Assembly (NCBI GenBank): GCA_017441965.1
Contig: JAFSBF010000071.1
Coordinates: forward strand, 1-19,543
Direction of reading: 5' to 3'
Length of the DNA stretch: 19,543 bases
DNA from: Clostridia bacterium
GTDB lineage: Bacteria > Bacillota > Clostridia > UMGS1883
Shown: one piece after another, positions 7,949 to 16,248 of the stretch
How positions within the stretch are numbered: position 1 is the stretch's first letter
Layout of the letters: every line of letters begins with the position of its first letter
Translations under genes and position numbers: made by a program
Notes under the pieces: model-generated
The model's input: only the letters and a program-made list of their open reading frames with translations
Database searches by the model: none
What the model was told of the DNA's origin: nothing

Positions 7949-8932
7949 GTGAAAACAAGAATTGGAATATTTGGATACGGAAACCTTGGTAGAGGGGTAG
8001 AAGCGGCAATCAAGCAAAATAGTGATATGGAGCTTGTGGCAGTTTTTTCCAGAAGAAATCCTGACAGTGTTAAAATAAATACAGACGGTGTCAAGGTTTA
8101 TTCGTGTGACGATATAGAAAAATTTACTGATAAAATAGACGTATTAATCCTTTGCGGAGGAAGTGCGACAGACCTTCCCGTGCAGACACCCGAGATGGCG
8201 CAGATGTTTAATGTTATTGACAGCTTTGATACACACGCTAAAATACCTGAGCATTTTGATGCCGTAAATGAAAAGGCAGAAAAAAGCGGAAAGGTTGCAA
8301 TAATATCAGTTGGCTGGGATCCGGGAATGTTTTCTTTAAACAGACTTTACGCAGGTGCAATTCTTCCCGAAGGAAAGGATTATACCTTCTGGGGAAAAGG
8401 TGTAAGTCAGGGACATTCTGATGCTATCAGAAGAATTGACGGTGTTGTTGATGCAAAGCAGTACACAATCCCCGTGGAAAGTGCGCTTGATGCGGTAAGA
8501 AGCGGAAGCGAGCCATCTCTTACCACTCGACAGAAGCATACGAGGGAATGCTTTGTTGTGATAGAGGACGGTGCGGACAAGGAAAGAATTGAAAAGGAAA
8601 TAGTTACAATGCCCAACTACTTTGCTGATTATGATACAACAGTTCATTTTATCAGCAAAGAAGAGCTTGAAAAAGAGCATAGTGCAATACCGCACGGCGG
8701 TTTTGTAATACGAAGCGGAAAAACAAATGGCGGTAAAAACAGCCATATTATTGAATACAGCTTAAAGCTTGATTCCAATCCTGAATTTACCGCATCGGTG
8801 CTTCTTTGCTATGCACGTGCCGCACACAGAATGAATAAAGAGGGTATGAAAGGATGCAAGAGTGTCCTTGATGGACCGCCATCATATCTGAGCACAAAGA
8901 GTGGGGAAGAGTTAAGACGTGAATTGTTATAA
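7949..8932 (+). CDS. ddh: meso-Diaminopimelate D-dehydrogenase
   Basis: This 327-residue NADPH-dependent enzyme makes meso-diaminopimelate from tetrahydrodipicolinate and ammonia in one step, for peptidoglycan and lysine. The N-terminal Rossmann loop is G-Y-G-N-L-G-R-G. Family segments follow in order: G-S-A-T-D-L-P, D-S-F-D-T-H, S-V-G-W-D-P-G-M-F-S-L-N-R, F-W-G-K-G-V-S-Q-G-H-S-D-A-I-R-R-I, P-H-G-G-F-V-I, and the C-terminal A-R-A-A-H-R-M. The match to the Corynebacterium-type enzyme is extensive and the length is normal. The start is GTG at 7949, after a GGCGG-rich stretch; the ATG at 7927 runs into a stop in its own frame. It is a single-gene transcription unit between its own promoter and a strong hairpin. 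Confidence 0.95.
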   Translation: MKTRIGIFGYGNLGRGVEAAIKQNSDMELVAVFSRRNPDSVKINTDGVKVYSCDDIEKFTDKIDVLILCGGSATDLPVQTPEMAQMFNVIDSFDTHAKIPEHFDAVNEKAEKSGKVAIISVGWDPGMFSLNRLYAGAILPEGKDYTFWGKGVSQGHSDAIRRIDGVVDAKQYTIPVESALDAVRSGSEPSLTTRQKHTRECFVVIEDGADKERIEKEIVTMPNYFADYDTTVHFISKEELEKEHSAIPHGGFVIRSGKTNGGKNSHIIEYSLKLDSNPEFTASVLLCYARAAHRMNKEGMKGCKSVLDGPPSYLSTKSGEELRRELL

Positions 8933-8934
8933 AA

Positions 8935-8967
8935 AACATCCGAGGAAGACTTTCTTCCTCGGATGTT
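8935..8967. terminator. Strong bidirectional terminator between ddh and cdaR
   Basis: A perfect 15-bp stem (8935-8949 with 8953-8967) closes a 3-base loop and has a GC-rich core. A T run follows on plus. On minus the six As at 8931-8936 become a T run. It lies just after the ddh stop and five bases beyond the end of the converging YbbR-domain gene, so it should end both transcripts. Confidence 0.9.
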
Positions 8968-8972
8968 TTATG

Positions 8973-9893
8973 TTATTCGTTATAATATTTTTCTTTAAGC
9001 TCTATCTCAACCTCTGTAGTGTCACCTGCGGGCACTGCAGAATCAGGGAATTTGAGGCGTATTCTTACTTTACTGCTTACCTCAAACTGAGCAAGATTAA
9101 TTTCTTCTGTTTCAATTTGCTTTATTTTATCAAAGGCTTCGCCCTCACCGTATATTTTTACAGTATATTTAGAGGGGAGGGAATGTGTTTTTTCACCCGT
9201 AGTTTTAAGTACAACGGGAACTGTTTTTACATCATAAAACGTATATGAAACATCAACCTTATCAGGCGTGCACACAACCCCTTCAAGCGGTGTGCCGTCT
9301 TTTCCATAGGCAACAAGCTTTGCTGTTTGCTTTGTTTCCTTGGAATTTGGAATAATACTCTCTGTTTTAACACTTGCAATCTCATTTAAAATACTCTTGG
9401 GTGCAGAAACAGAAACTTCGCTGTGTGAGAGCCTATGCGAGCTTACAATAAGGTCTGAATCATGGCTTTGTGCAATATCAGCCTCAATATCGAAGGTGTT
9501 TTTCTGCATTGCTTCTATCACTACAGCAATATCCTTGCCCTTTACATAATACGTTGCACCTGATACAGACGAGCTTACCGTTGCGGGGATAACGTATTTT
9601 CCGCTTTCCTTAATTGACGATACATTGATAACGGCGGAGAGAGTTTTGTTTGAAACCCGTGCAAGGCTGAGTCTTCGTGCAGTTACTTTTACGTCAACAC
9701 TTTTTTCTGAAACGGAATATACTGAAAAACCGTTTTCCTTCAGTGCCTGTTCACCTGCAATAGCAAGGGGAACATTTTTTACTGTTTTTGACATTGTTGG
9801 GTTTTCCTGATAGGAAACGTAAAACCACAAAATAGCTGCCAGTGCTACACAAATAATTTTTACGGCAAATTTATCACGTGTCATTTTTTCCAT
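8973..9893 (-). CDS. cdaR: YbbR-domain protein, CdaA regulator CdaR
   Basis: The protein has 306 residues. A short cytoplasmic start is followed by one membrane segment (about residues 10-28, ending W-F-Y-V-S-Y), then an extracytoplasmic part made of about three YbbR-like beta repeats. Each repeat has the K-x-V-P-L/V or F-D-I-E opening and the L-A/P-x-x-V-S-V-x-A/G pattern. In Bacillus and Listeria such proteins sit next to CdaA and modulate c-di-AMP synthesis. The gene overlaps the end of cdaA by 13 bases, typical of this pair. I chose the ATG at 9893 because a GGAG lies 8 bases upstream, inside cdaA. In-frame ATGs at 9911 and 9884 are less well placed. Confidence 0.85.
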   Translation of the reverse strand: MEKMTRDKFAVKIICVALAAILWFYVSYQENPTMSKTVKNVPLAIAGEQALKENGFSVYSVSEKSVDVKVTARRLSLARVSNKTLSAVINVSSIKESGKYVIPATVSSSVSGATYYVKGKDIAVVIEAMQKNTFDIEADIAQSHDSDLIVSSHRLSHSEVSVSAPKSILNEIASVKTESIIPNSKETKQTAKLVAYGKDGTPLEGVVCTPDKVDVSYTFYDVKTVPVVLKTTGEKTHSLPSKYTVKIYGEGEAFDKIKQIETEEINLAQFEVSSKVRIRLKFPDSAVPAGDTTEVEIELKEKYYNE

Positions 9894-10726
9894 CTCAGCC
9901 GCTCCTTCCATTTTGCAAGTGTGTTGTCATCCTTTTTAGAGGTATCGGAAGAAAGTACCTTCATAATAGCTTTTTTCAGGGTTTCTTCAGTGTAGTTACG
10001 GCTCATATTACCACCTATGGTAAAGCTTATCTTACCTGTTTCTTCGCTGACAACAATTACAGCAGCATCAGAGCTTTCCGAAAGACCAAGTGCGGCACGA
10101 TGCCTCGTACCAAATTCACGGCTGAGTGTTTCGTTATAAGTAAGCGGGAGAATACATCTTGCGGAAAGTATTCTGTTTTCCCTGATAATAACCGCACCGT
10201 CATGAAGCGGTGTGTTGGGAATAAATATGTTTATTAAAAGCTCGCTTGAAACTTTAGAATCGATTTCACAGCCTGTTCGTACGATGTCACCGATTTTTGT
10301 GCCACGTTCAAGTACAATAAGTGCGCCTATGCGTCTGCTTGACATAGCAACTGCTGCTGCAGCAATTTCCGAAGCAGTATTTTCAACATCATCTTTTTCA
10401 GCGGAAAACAAAGTGGAAAAGTTTGTTCTGCCCACCTTTTCAAGTGCACGTCGAAGCTCGGGCTGAAATACGATAAGAAATGCCATAATACCAAATTGCA
10501 TTAAATTTTTAATAAGATAGTTAATTGTATTAAGCTGCAATACATTTCCTATCCACGTAAATATAAGAAGCAGGATAATACCTTTTACCAATGTGCCCGC
10601 CCTTGTCTCTCGAAGAAAGGAAGAAGATTTGTAAAAAATATACGCAACAATTGCTATATCTATAATATCTGTAATCCTGAAAGAGAGAAGGGAAGAAGGA
10701 ATATTGCTTATAATTGTTTCAAACAA
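9881..10726 (-). CDS. cdaA: Diadenylate cyclase CdaA (c-di-AMP synthase)
   Basis: CdaA condenses two ATP into c-di-AMP at the membrane. The 281-residue protein has three predicted membrane helices (about 20-33, 46-63 and 74-88) followed by a cytoplasmic DAC domain. The catalytic motifs are intact: D-G-A at 176-178 and G-T-R-H-R at 206-210. Length and layout match the CdaA class. The start is a TTG at 10726 preceded by AGGGGG at 8 bases, with no better ATG nearby. It is followed by the YbbR-domain gene with overlap, but glmM, the usual third gene in Bacillales, is absent here. A ddh gene for cell-wall DAP lies convergently downstream. Confidence 0.95.
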   Translation of the reverse strand: MFETIISNIPSSLLSFRITDIIDIAIVAYIFYKSSSFLRETRAGTLVKGIILLLIFTWIGNVLQLNTINYLIKNLMQFGIMAFLIVFQPELRRALEKVGRTNFSTLFSAEKDDVENTASEIAAAAVAMSSRRIGALIVLERGTKIGDIVRTGCEIDSKVSSELLINIFIPNTPLHDGAVIIRENRILSARCILPLTYNETLSREFGTRHRAALGLSESSDAAVIVVSEETGKISFTIGGNMSRNYTEETLKKAIMKVLSSDTSKKDDNTLAKWKERLRWKK

Positions 10727-10757
10727 CAGTCTTGCCCCCTTTGTTCTTATTGATTTT

Positions 10758-10763
10758 ATTATA
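10758..10763 (-). promoter_or_regulatory. Likely -10 box for cdaA
   Basis: The minus strand reads TATAAT here, 31 bases upstream of the TTG start. The -35 region 16-17 bases further up is only a weak T-rich match (TTTTAT or TTTATT). Expression from this site is plausible but could also be read-through from the cysteine desulfurase gene. Confidence 0.45.
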
Positions 10764-10798
10764 CAATAAAAACCATAAGAATAAAAGAGTTTTTTTAA

Positions 10799-11908
10799 TC
10801 AATTAATAATTTTTTCAATTGCATAGGCGGCGCGGCTTATTTCTTCCTTTGTGTTAAAATAACCGCTTGAAAGCCTCAGAAGCCCTTTTGAAACAGTTCC
10901 TAAAGTACGGTGAGCCATTGGTGCGCAGTGAAGTCCCGAGCGTGTTGCAATTAAAAATTCACTGTCAAGGCGTGAGGAAATTTCCACACAGTCATAGTGC
11001 GGGAAGAGAAGCCCGACAACTCCTACCCCCGGACGCCCCAGAATCTGAGCACCTTTAATGGCAGAAAGCTCTTCTGTAAGAATTTTTGCGTTTTCAAGCT
11101 CCTTTTCCATAACTCCTTCGCTCCTTACAAATTTAATGCCCTCGCAAAGTCCTGCTATACCGCATGCGTTAAGAGTTCCCGCCTCAAAGCGGTCGGGAAG
11201 AATGTCGGGCATAAGGGCACTTTCTGAAAGGCTTCCCGTTCCGCCCTCCAAAATAGGATTAAGCGTTAAGCCTTGTCGTATATAAAGAGCGCCTGTGCCA
11301 AATGGTCCGTAAAGAGCTTTGTGACCTGCAAAAGCAAGCATATCGGCGCATGACGACTTTACATCGAGTATCCCTGCACTTTGTGCGCAGTCAATAAGTG
11401 TCAGAACGCCTTTATCCCGTGCAACTTTGCAGATATCTTCAACGGGGTTTACAGTTCCCACTACATTTGATGCGTGTATAATGCAGATAAGGCGTGTTTT
11501 TGGTGTGATAAGACTTGTGATGCTTTCTTCCGAAACATATCCCAACGAATCGGCACGTGCTATTTTTACACTAACCCCTTTTTTTTCAAGGGCAACAGCA
11601 CTTCTTAAAACACTGTTATGCTCCATTGAAGATAGAATTATTTCATCGCCGGGGGAGACTGTCCCCTTTATTGCAAGGTTTATTGCTTCAGTAGCATTCT
11701 TGGTGAATATTATTCTTTCGGGAGCATCTGCACCGATAAGACGTGCAAGCTCTTCACGGCATTCTAAAACCTTTTCGCCGCTCAGCCTTGATAAATAATG
11801 ACCGCCTCTGCCCGGGTTCCCGCCGTAATTTTGCATAAACTCCGTTACGGCATTAATTACACATTGGGGCTTTGGAAAGGTGGTTGCCGCATTGTCAAGA
11901 TATATCAT
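10799..11908 (-). CDS. Class V aminotransferase-fold cysteine desulfurase
   Basis: The 369-residue PLP enzyme is predicted to strip sulfur (or selenium) from cysteine (or selenocysteine). Landmarks are L-D-N-A-A-T-T-F-P-K-P at the N-terminus, N-A-T-E-A-I-N (71-77), the PLP-stacking His97 in M-E-H-N-S, Asp173 and Gln176 in D-C-A-Q, and PLP lysine Lys197 in A-G-H-K. The substrate loop has catalytic Cys328 in R-S-G-L-H-C-A-P. I chose the ATG at 11908, with GGAG 7 bases upstream. It is 39 bases downstream of a small DUF3343 (Se/S carrier-like) gene. That pairing suggests a role in sulfur or selenium trafficking rather than the general Isc/Suf system. No iscU/sufU scaffold is present. The exact subfamily is inferred. 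Confidence 0.88.
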   Translation of the reverse strand: MIYLDNAATTFPKPQCVINAVTEFMQNYGGNPGRGGHYLSRLSGEKVLECREELARLIGADAPERIIFTKNATEAINLAIKGTVSPGDEIILSSMEHNSVLRSAVALEKKGVSVKIARADSLGYVSEESITSLITPKTRLICIIHASNVVGTVNPVEDICKVARDKGVLTLIDCAQSAGILDVKSSCADMLAFAGHKALYGPFGTGALYIRQGLTLNPILEGGTGSLSESALMPDILPDRFEAGTLNACGIAGLCEGIKFVRSEGVMEKELENAKILTEELSAIKGAQILGRPGVGVVGLLFPHYDCVEISSRLDSEFLIATRSGLHCAPMAHRTLGTVSKGLLRLSSGYFNTKEEISRAAYAIEKIIN

Positions 11909-11947
11909 AACACACTCCATTCTGCCAATGGTCAAAAAAAGACCGGG

Positions 11948-12196
11948 CTATATTTTTGAATAAAATTTTTTACCGTCAATCAGCGTTTCTGTATAAAATG
12001 CACGTATCTTTATACCCAGCCCCATTGCTGCGGAGGATATGATTTTCTGCGATGAATCTTCAAAGCGTAAACTGTATCCGCAACCATCCTTTGCAAGCGA
12101 TTGCGGGGTTTGAATTACACTTGATGTTATGCCCATTTCACCTACGCGCCGTTTTATTCTGTTTGCTGATGTGACAGAGGCAACAGTTGCAAGCAT
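11948..12196 (-). CDS. DUF3343 (putative Se/S carrier-like) small protein
   Basis: This 82-residue soluble protein starts M-L-A-T-V-A-S-V-T-S-A-N-R, the typical opening of the family, which covers small ferredoxin-like-fold domains that handle tRNA-like or protein-bound sulfur or selenium. The single cysteine in K-D-G-C-G-Y-S-L-R-F is the conserved candidate carrier residue. The length is usual for the family. The ATG follows AAAGGA at 8 bases. It lies directly upstream of the cysteine desulfurase gene on the same strand, so the small protein may accept the persulfide or selenide made by that enzyme. This role is inference from the single cysteine and the pairing. Confidence 0.75.
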   Translation of the reverse strand: MLATVASVTSANRIKRRVGEMGITSSVIQTPQSLAKDGCGYSLRFEDSSQKIISSAAMGLGIKIRAFYTETLIDGKKFYSKI

Positions 12197-12317
12197 AGTA
12201 ATGTTCCTTTCCTGATTATTTTCAATATCATCTTATGCTTTCAAGGTCCTTTTTGCTTGCTTTAAAACAAATCAAATAAAAAAATGTAACAAATTCGTAA
12301 AGATTGGTAAAAAAATG

Positions 12318-12346
12318 TTGAAATAAAGAGCAGAAAGTGTTATTAT
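12318..12346 (+). promoter_or_regulatory. Promoter for the ftsEX/cell-wall hydrolase cluster
   Basis: TTGAAA (12318-12323) and TATTAT (12341-12346) are 17 bases apart. A perfect TATAAT at 12344-12349 overlaps but would need a 20-base spacer. It is the only convincing promoter seen upstream of the six-gene run that ends at the 18787-18837 hairpin. Confidence 0.65.
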
Positions 12347-12381
12347 AATTATGTATGATTATAAAATCAGGAGGGATAGGT

Positions 12382-13470
12382 ATGGTTAACAAGTACCTTA
12401 ACAATATTCTTATTCAGATGAAAAAAATTCTCGGCACAGAGGTTGGCGTTATTGAGGGTAACGGGTCCTTAACCGCCTCGGGTAAAGTGGACGAGCTTAC
12501 GGGAAAGGTGCAGGATATTTTATCAGATTGTGCCGAAAGCAGACAGAAAATTACAAGAGATTTGGGATATACGTTTTGCACTGTTACTTCAAGGGGAAAG
12601 GTTGACTATATTGCATTTATAAAAAGTCAGGATGAAATGTCGGGTACTTTTGTGGAAATGCTTTCCTCATATGTAGGAAATGTCCGTCAGATGCATAACG
12701 ATAAATTTGATAAGGCGAATTTTATAAAAAATATACTTACTGACAGTATTCTGCCGGGAGATATTTTCCTCAAAAGTAAAGAACTCCATCTTTCTTATGA
12801 CGTTGACAGGGCAGTTTTTGCACTGCAGTACGATGAAATAAGAGGTGTTGATGTATACGATATTATAAGCGGTATCGTACCTGACAACGGCAAAGACTTT
12901 GTAATTGACCTTGACAACAATATGATTGCCGTTGTTAAAGAGGTGAAAATGGGAATTTCACCTTCTGAAATTGAAGAAATGGCTTCGCAGATAAAGGACA
13001 CCGTAACGAGTGAGGCGATGGTTAATATAAGCCTCGGAATAGGAAGCATCGCAACGAATATCAAGGATATCGCAAAGAGCTATAAGGAAGCAAGAATTGC
13101 TCTTGAGGTTGGTAAGGTTTTTGATGGTGAAAAGTACATTATAAACTACGACAACCTCGGTATAGCAAGGCTTATTTATCAGCTCCCGACAACCCTTTGT
13201 GAGCTTTTCCTTTCAGACGTATTTAAGAAGGACTCTATAGATTCACTTGACCAGGAAACGCTCTACACAATTCAGAAGTTCTTTGAAAACAACCTTAACG
13301 TTTCGGAAACCTCACGTCAGTTATATGTGCACAGAAACACTCTTGTATACAGACTTGATAAAGTTAAGAAAATGACAGGTCTTGATTTGAGGATTTTTGA
13401 CCACGCAATAGTGTTTAAGGTTGCGCTGATGGTTAAAAAATATCTTGTTTCAAAGCCTATGCGCATATGA
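12382..13470 (+). CDS. PucR/CdaR-type helix-turn-helix regulator heading the ftsEX cluster
   Basis: The protein has 362 residues and no membrane segment. Residues about 135-255 resemble the degenerate GGDEF-like middle domain of PucR/CdaR regulators. Residues about 290-355 (F-F-E-N-N-L-N-V-S-E-T-S-R-Q-L-Y-V-H-R-N-T-L-V-Y-R-L-D-K-V) are a clear PucR C-terminal HTH. The first 130 residues are not recognisable to me and may be the sensor. The ATG at 12382 follows a textbook AGGAGG at 7 bases; the earlier ATG at 12355 overlaps the promoter region and lacks a ribosome site. It is 16 bases from ftsE, so it is probably cotranscribed and may control this cluster. Its ligand and target are unknown. 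CdaR here means the sugar-diacid regulator family, not the YbbR protein. Confidence 0.82.
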   Translation: MVNKYLNNILIQMKKILGTEVGVIEGNGSLTASGKVDELTGKVQDILSDCAESRQKITRDLGYTFCTVTSRGKVDYIAFIKSQDEMSGTFVEMLSSYVGNVRQMHNDKFDKANFIKNILTDSILPGDIFLKSKELHLSYDVDRAVFALQYDEIRGVDVYDIISGIVPDNGKDFVIDLDNNMIAVVKEVKMGISPSEIEEMASQIKDTVTSEAMVNISLGIGSIATNIKDIAKSYKEARIALEVGKVFDGEKYIINYDNLGIARLIYQLPTTLCELFLSDVFKKDSIDSLDQETLYTIQKFFENNLNVSETSRQLYVHRNTLVYRLDKVKKMTGLDLRIFDHAIVFKVALMVKKYLVSKPMRI

Positions 13471-13486
13471 TTGAGAGGATGGTTGG

Positions 13487-14173
13487 ATGATAGAGTTTAA
13501 AAATGTCACCGTTGTTTATGACAAGGATATAGTCGGACTTGACAATGTTTCTTTTAAAATAAACGATGGCGAGTTTGTATTCCTGGTTGGTAAGACGGGC
13601 GCGGGAAAAAGCTCGGCAATAAAGCTTTTAACGGGCGAGATAAGACCTACGGGCGGAGATATAATCGTTGACGGAATTGTTGTCAATGCTCTTAAGCGTT
13701 CAAAAATTCCTTATCTTCGCAGAGCGCAGGGCGTTGTTTTTCAGGATTTCAGACTTTTGCCAAACAAGACCGTATTTGAAAATGTTGCATTTGCAATGGA
13801 AATTATCGGGAAAAGCAAAAAGGAAATCCGCCGTAAGGTGCCTAAAATCCTTGCTCTTGTCGGACTTGATGAAAGGGCAAACAATTATCCTAACGAAATT
13901 TCAGGCGGAGAGCAGCAGCGTGTGAGTATTGCACGTGCGCTTGTAAACAGTCCGTCGCTTATAATAGCGGACGAGCCTACGGGAAATCTTGATGTTGAAA
14001 CCTCGCAGGAGGTTATGAACCTTTTTGACAAAATCAATAAGATGGGTACAACGATTGTGATGGTTACTCATTCAGAAAAAATAGTAAATGATATGTGCAA
14101 ACGTGTTATACAGCTTGAGGGCGGTATAGTTGTACGTGATGAAGAAAACGGGGTGTATAATCTTGAAGCTTAG
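13487..14173 (+). CDS. ftsE: Cell division ATP-binding protein FtsE
   Basis: FtsE is the cytoplasmic ATPase of the FtsEX complex, which drives cell-wall hydrolases at the division site instead of transporting a solute. The 228-residue protein has Walker A G-K-T-G-A-G-K-S (35-42), a Q-loop in V-V-F-Q-D-F-R-L-L, an ABC signature I-S-G-G-E-Q-Q-R (138-145), Walker B L-I-I-A-D-E-P (158-164) and the H-loop His195. The Q-D-F-R-L-L segment is typical of FtsE. The ATG at 13487 follows GAGAGG. Its 3' end overlaps the proposed ftsX start. Confidence 0.95.
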   Translation: MIEFKNVTVVYDKDIVGLDNVSFKINDGEFVFLVGKTGAGKSSAIKLLTGEIRPTGGDIIVDGIVVNALKRSKIPYLRRAQGVVFQDFRLLPNKTVFENVAFAMEIIGKSKKEIRRKVPKILALVGLDERANNYPNEISGGEQQRVSIARALVNSPSLIIADEPTGNLDVETSQEVMNLFDKINKMGTTIVMVTHSEKIVNDMCKRVIQLEGGIVVRDEENGVYNLEA

Positions 14174-15050
14174 AAATCTTAAATATTATATTAAAAGTGC
14201 TTCAAGCTCTTTTATACGAAACGGAATTATGACCTTTGCATCTTTTATTACGGTAACGTGCTGTTTGTTTTTATTTGGTGTATTTTTGCTTTTCACAATG
14301 AATATGAATTATATCAGTGAGCAGATTGAGGCACAGTGTGAAGTTCAGGCGTATATAGATATAAATGCCGATGAAACTGTACAGCAGAATGCATATAATG
14401 AGATTTTGATGATTGAAAATGTTTTAGATGCAGAGCTTGAGACAAAAGATCAGGCATTTAACAACTTTAAGCAGCGTCTTGGTACACACGCAAGTGTGCT
14501 TGAAGGTCTTGAAGGAAAGGACTTTTTAAGAAGCTCTATTAAAATTTCCCTCAGGGATATTCGTTCCTCAGCAGAAACTGTGAAAAAAATCAGCAAAATT
14601 TCAGGAATTGAAGAGGTTAAAAACAGACAGGATATTGTGCAGAAGGTTATCGGCTTTACAGACGTAATAAAAAGCGGCAGCGCAATAGCGATGCTTATTC
14701 TTCTTGCAATTGCAGTATTTATTATACAGAACACTATTAAGCTGAGTGTTTATGCACGTGAAAAAGAGATACATATTATGAAGTTTGTCGGTGCTACAGA
14801 CCATTTTATCAGAATGCCGTTTGTTCTTGAGGGTATTATGATAGGGGCACTTGGATTTATGGTATCTTTTGTAATAATATCTCTCGGATATAATGCTTCG
14901 ATAGGTTCTTTACAGTCACTTATTAATCTATTTGAGTTTGTTCCGCTTGAAGCGTGCATATTACAGCTTAGTGTAAGTATGGCTGCCTTTGGTGTGCTGA
15001 TGGGTGCGGCAGGAAGCGGATTGTCATTAAAGAGACATCTTAAAGTGTGA
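14163..15050 (+). CDS. ftsX: Cell division protein FtsX
   Basis: FtsX is the membrane half of FtsEX. This protein has about 295 residues, matching the Bacillus homologue. A cytoplasmic start ([11 protein letters not shown]) precedes membrane helix 1 near residue 25. An extracytoplasmic domain of about 110 residues follows, which in relatives binds the coiled-coil hydrolase. Three more helices complete the C-terminal FtsX/MacB-type domain, with the Y-A-R-E-K-E-I-H-I-M-K-F-V-G-A-T segment. I chose the TTG at 14163 because the family starts with M-K/R-x-R-x-L-x-Y. It overlaps ftsE by 11 bases, suggesting translational coupling. ATGs at 14130 and 14139 are in frame but would add residues with no family match. 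The start is the least certain point. Confidence 0.9.
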   Translation: MKLRNLKYYIKSASSSFIRNGIMTFASFITVTCCLFLFGVFLLFTMNMNYISEQIEAQCEVQAYIDINADETVQQNAYNEILMIENVLDAELETKDQAFNNFKQRLGTHASVLEGLEGKDFLRSSIKISLRDIRSSAETVKKISKISGIEEVKNRQDIVQKVIGFTDVIKSGSAIAMLILLAIAVFIIQNTIKLSVYAREKEIHIMKFVGATDHFIRMPFVLEGIMIGALGFMVSFVIISLGYNASIGSLQSLINLFEFVPLEACILQLSVSMAAFGVLMGAAGSGLSLKRHLKV

Positions 15051-15075
15051 TTAAGCACATAAGGGGGAGTAGGTT

Positions 15076-16236
15076 ATGAAAAAACAAGCCCGTGAAAAGT
15101 TAAAACGTATTATGGCTATGGTATGTGCGCTTCTTGTTGTAGCGGCGTTCCTTTTGTCGATAATTATGCCTGCGGCATTTGCGGTTACTCAAAAACAGCT
15201 TGACGATGCCGATGCAAAGACAAAGCAGGCTCAAAAGGAGCTTCAGAAAGCGCAGGATGCAAGAAAAGCGGCACTTGCACAGTATAATGCCATTGATAAG
15301 CAGATAAGCGATACAGAAGACGAAATAGGCAGAATTGAAACGCAGATAGAGCAGACCAAAGAGGATATTACGCTCAAGCAGGAGGAGCTTAAAGCGGCAG
15401 AAGAAGAATTTAGGAAGTATGAGGCTGTTTTTATGGTGCGTGCAAGGGCAATGTATGAAAACAGCGAAATAGATTACCTTGAAATTCTTTTCGGTGCTGA
15501 CGATTTTGGTGATTTTCTTTCCAAAATTGAAATGATAAGTCAGCTTATGGATTATGATAACGGTATTCTTGATAAGCTCAATGAAACAAAAGAAAAAATT
15601 GCTGCTGCAAAAGAGGAACTTGAAAATATTCTTGTAAGGCAGGAAGAAAATGCCTCCTCCCTTGAAGCGAGAAAAAGCTCGCTTAATGAAACGCTTGCAC
15701 AAAAGCAGGCAATGCTTGATGAAATGACAAAGGATGTTGAAAAGTATAAGGCATTGTACGAGGAAGCTGAGAGAGCGGAGCAGGAGCTTATAAGACAAAA
15801 CCGCAGTGCACTTTCATATTCGGCAAATCCCGTTAAATATACGGGCGGAAGATTTGTGTGGCCCGTACCTGCAAGCTCCCGTATTACAAGCCAGTATGGA
15901 TACAGAATACATCCTGTGTATAAAACAAAGAAGTTCCATTCGGGAATAGATATAGGTGCGCCATACGGTGTAGATATTCTTGCCGCAGCAGATGGCACCG
16001 TAACACTTGCTACAACTAACGGCGGATACGGAAAATGTATTATAATTAACCACGGAAGCGGTATTACAACCCTTTACGGACACAACAGTACACTGCTTGT
16101 TTCAGTAGGAAACAAGGTTACAAAAGGGCAGGTAATTGCCAAAGCAGGCTCAACTGGTGTGTCAACAGGACCGCATCTTCATTTTGAAGTTCGTGTAAAC
16201 GGCGCTACAACCGACCCGATGCAATATTTGAGATAA
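15076..16236 (+). CDS. PcsB/EnvC-like coiled-coil M23 peptidoglycan hydrolase
   Basis: This 386-residue exported protein is the likely effector of FtsEX. A signal peptide with a hydrophobic core (about 14-34, ending A-F-A) is followed by a long charged coiled coil (about 38-245). That region contains the PcsB-like segment R-A-R-A-M-Y-E-N and the F-G-A-D-D-F-x-D-F-L-S-K stretch. The C-terminal LytM/M23 domain (about 260-386) has all metal and catalytic residues: H288-x3-D292, His336 in L-Y-G-H, and H367-x-H369. It therefore looks like an active endopeptidase, unlike E. coli EnvC, whose LytM domain is degenerate. The ATG follows GGGGGAG at 6 bases. It sits 25 bases after ftsX, as expected for an FtsX partner. 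Confidence 0.92.
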   Translation: MKKQAREKLKRIMAMVCALLVVAAFLLSIIMPAAFAVTQKQLDDADAKTKQAQKELQKAQDARKAALAQYNAIDKQISDTEDEIGRIETQIEQTKEDITLKQEELKAAEEEFRKYEAVFMVRARAMYENSEIDYLEILFGADDFGDFLSKIEMISQLMDYDNGILDKLNETKEKIAAAKEELENILVRQEENASSLEARKSSLNETLAQKQAMLDEMTKDVEKYKALYEEAERAEQELIRQNRSALSYSANPVKYTGGRFVWPVPASSRITSQYGYRIHPVYKTKKFHSGIDIGAPYGVDILAAADGTVTLATTNGGYGKCIIINHGSGITTLYGHNSTLLVSVGNKVTKGQVIAKAGSTGVSTGPHLHFEVRVNGATTDPMQYLR

Positions 16237-16248
16237 AGGAGCTTATTT

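Noticed and set aside
11926..11946. A GGTC-N7-GACC hairpin between the DUF3343 gene and the cysteine desulfurase
   Set aside because: A 4-bp stem is too short to count as a terminator or attenuator, and the two genes are more simply read as cotranscribed.
15100..15798. A long open frame on the minus strand, opposite the M23 hydrolase gene
   Set aside because: It is low-complexity (rich in F, L, C and K) and is explained by the mirrored codon bias of the coiled-coil coding strand. It has no credible ribosome site or family features.
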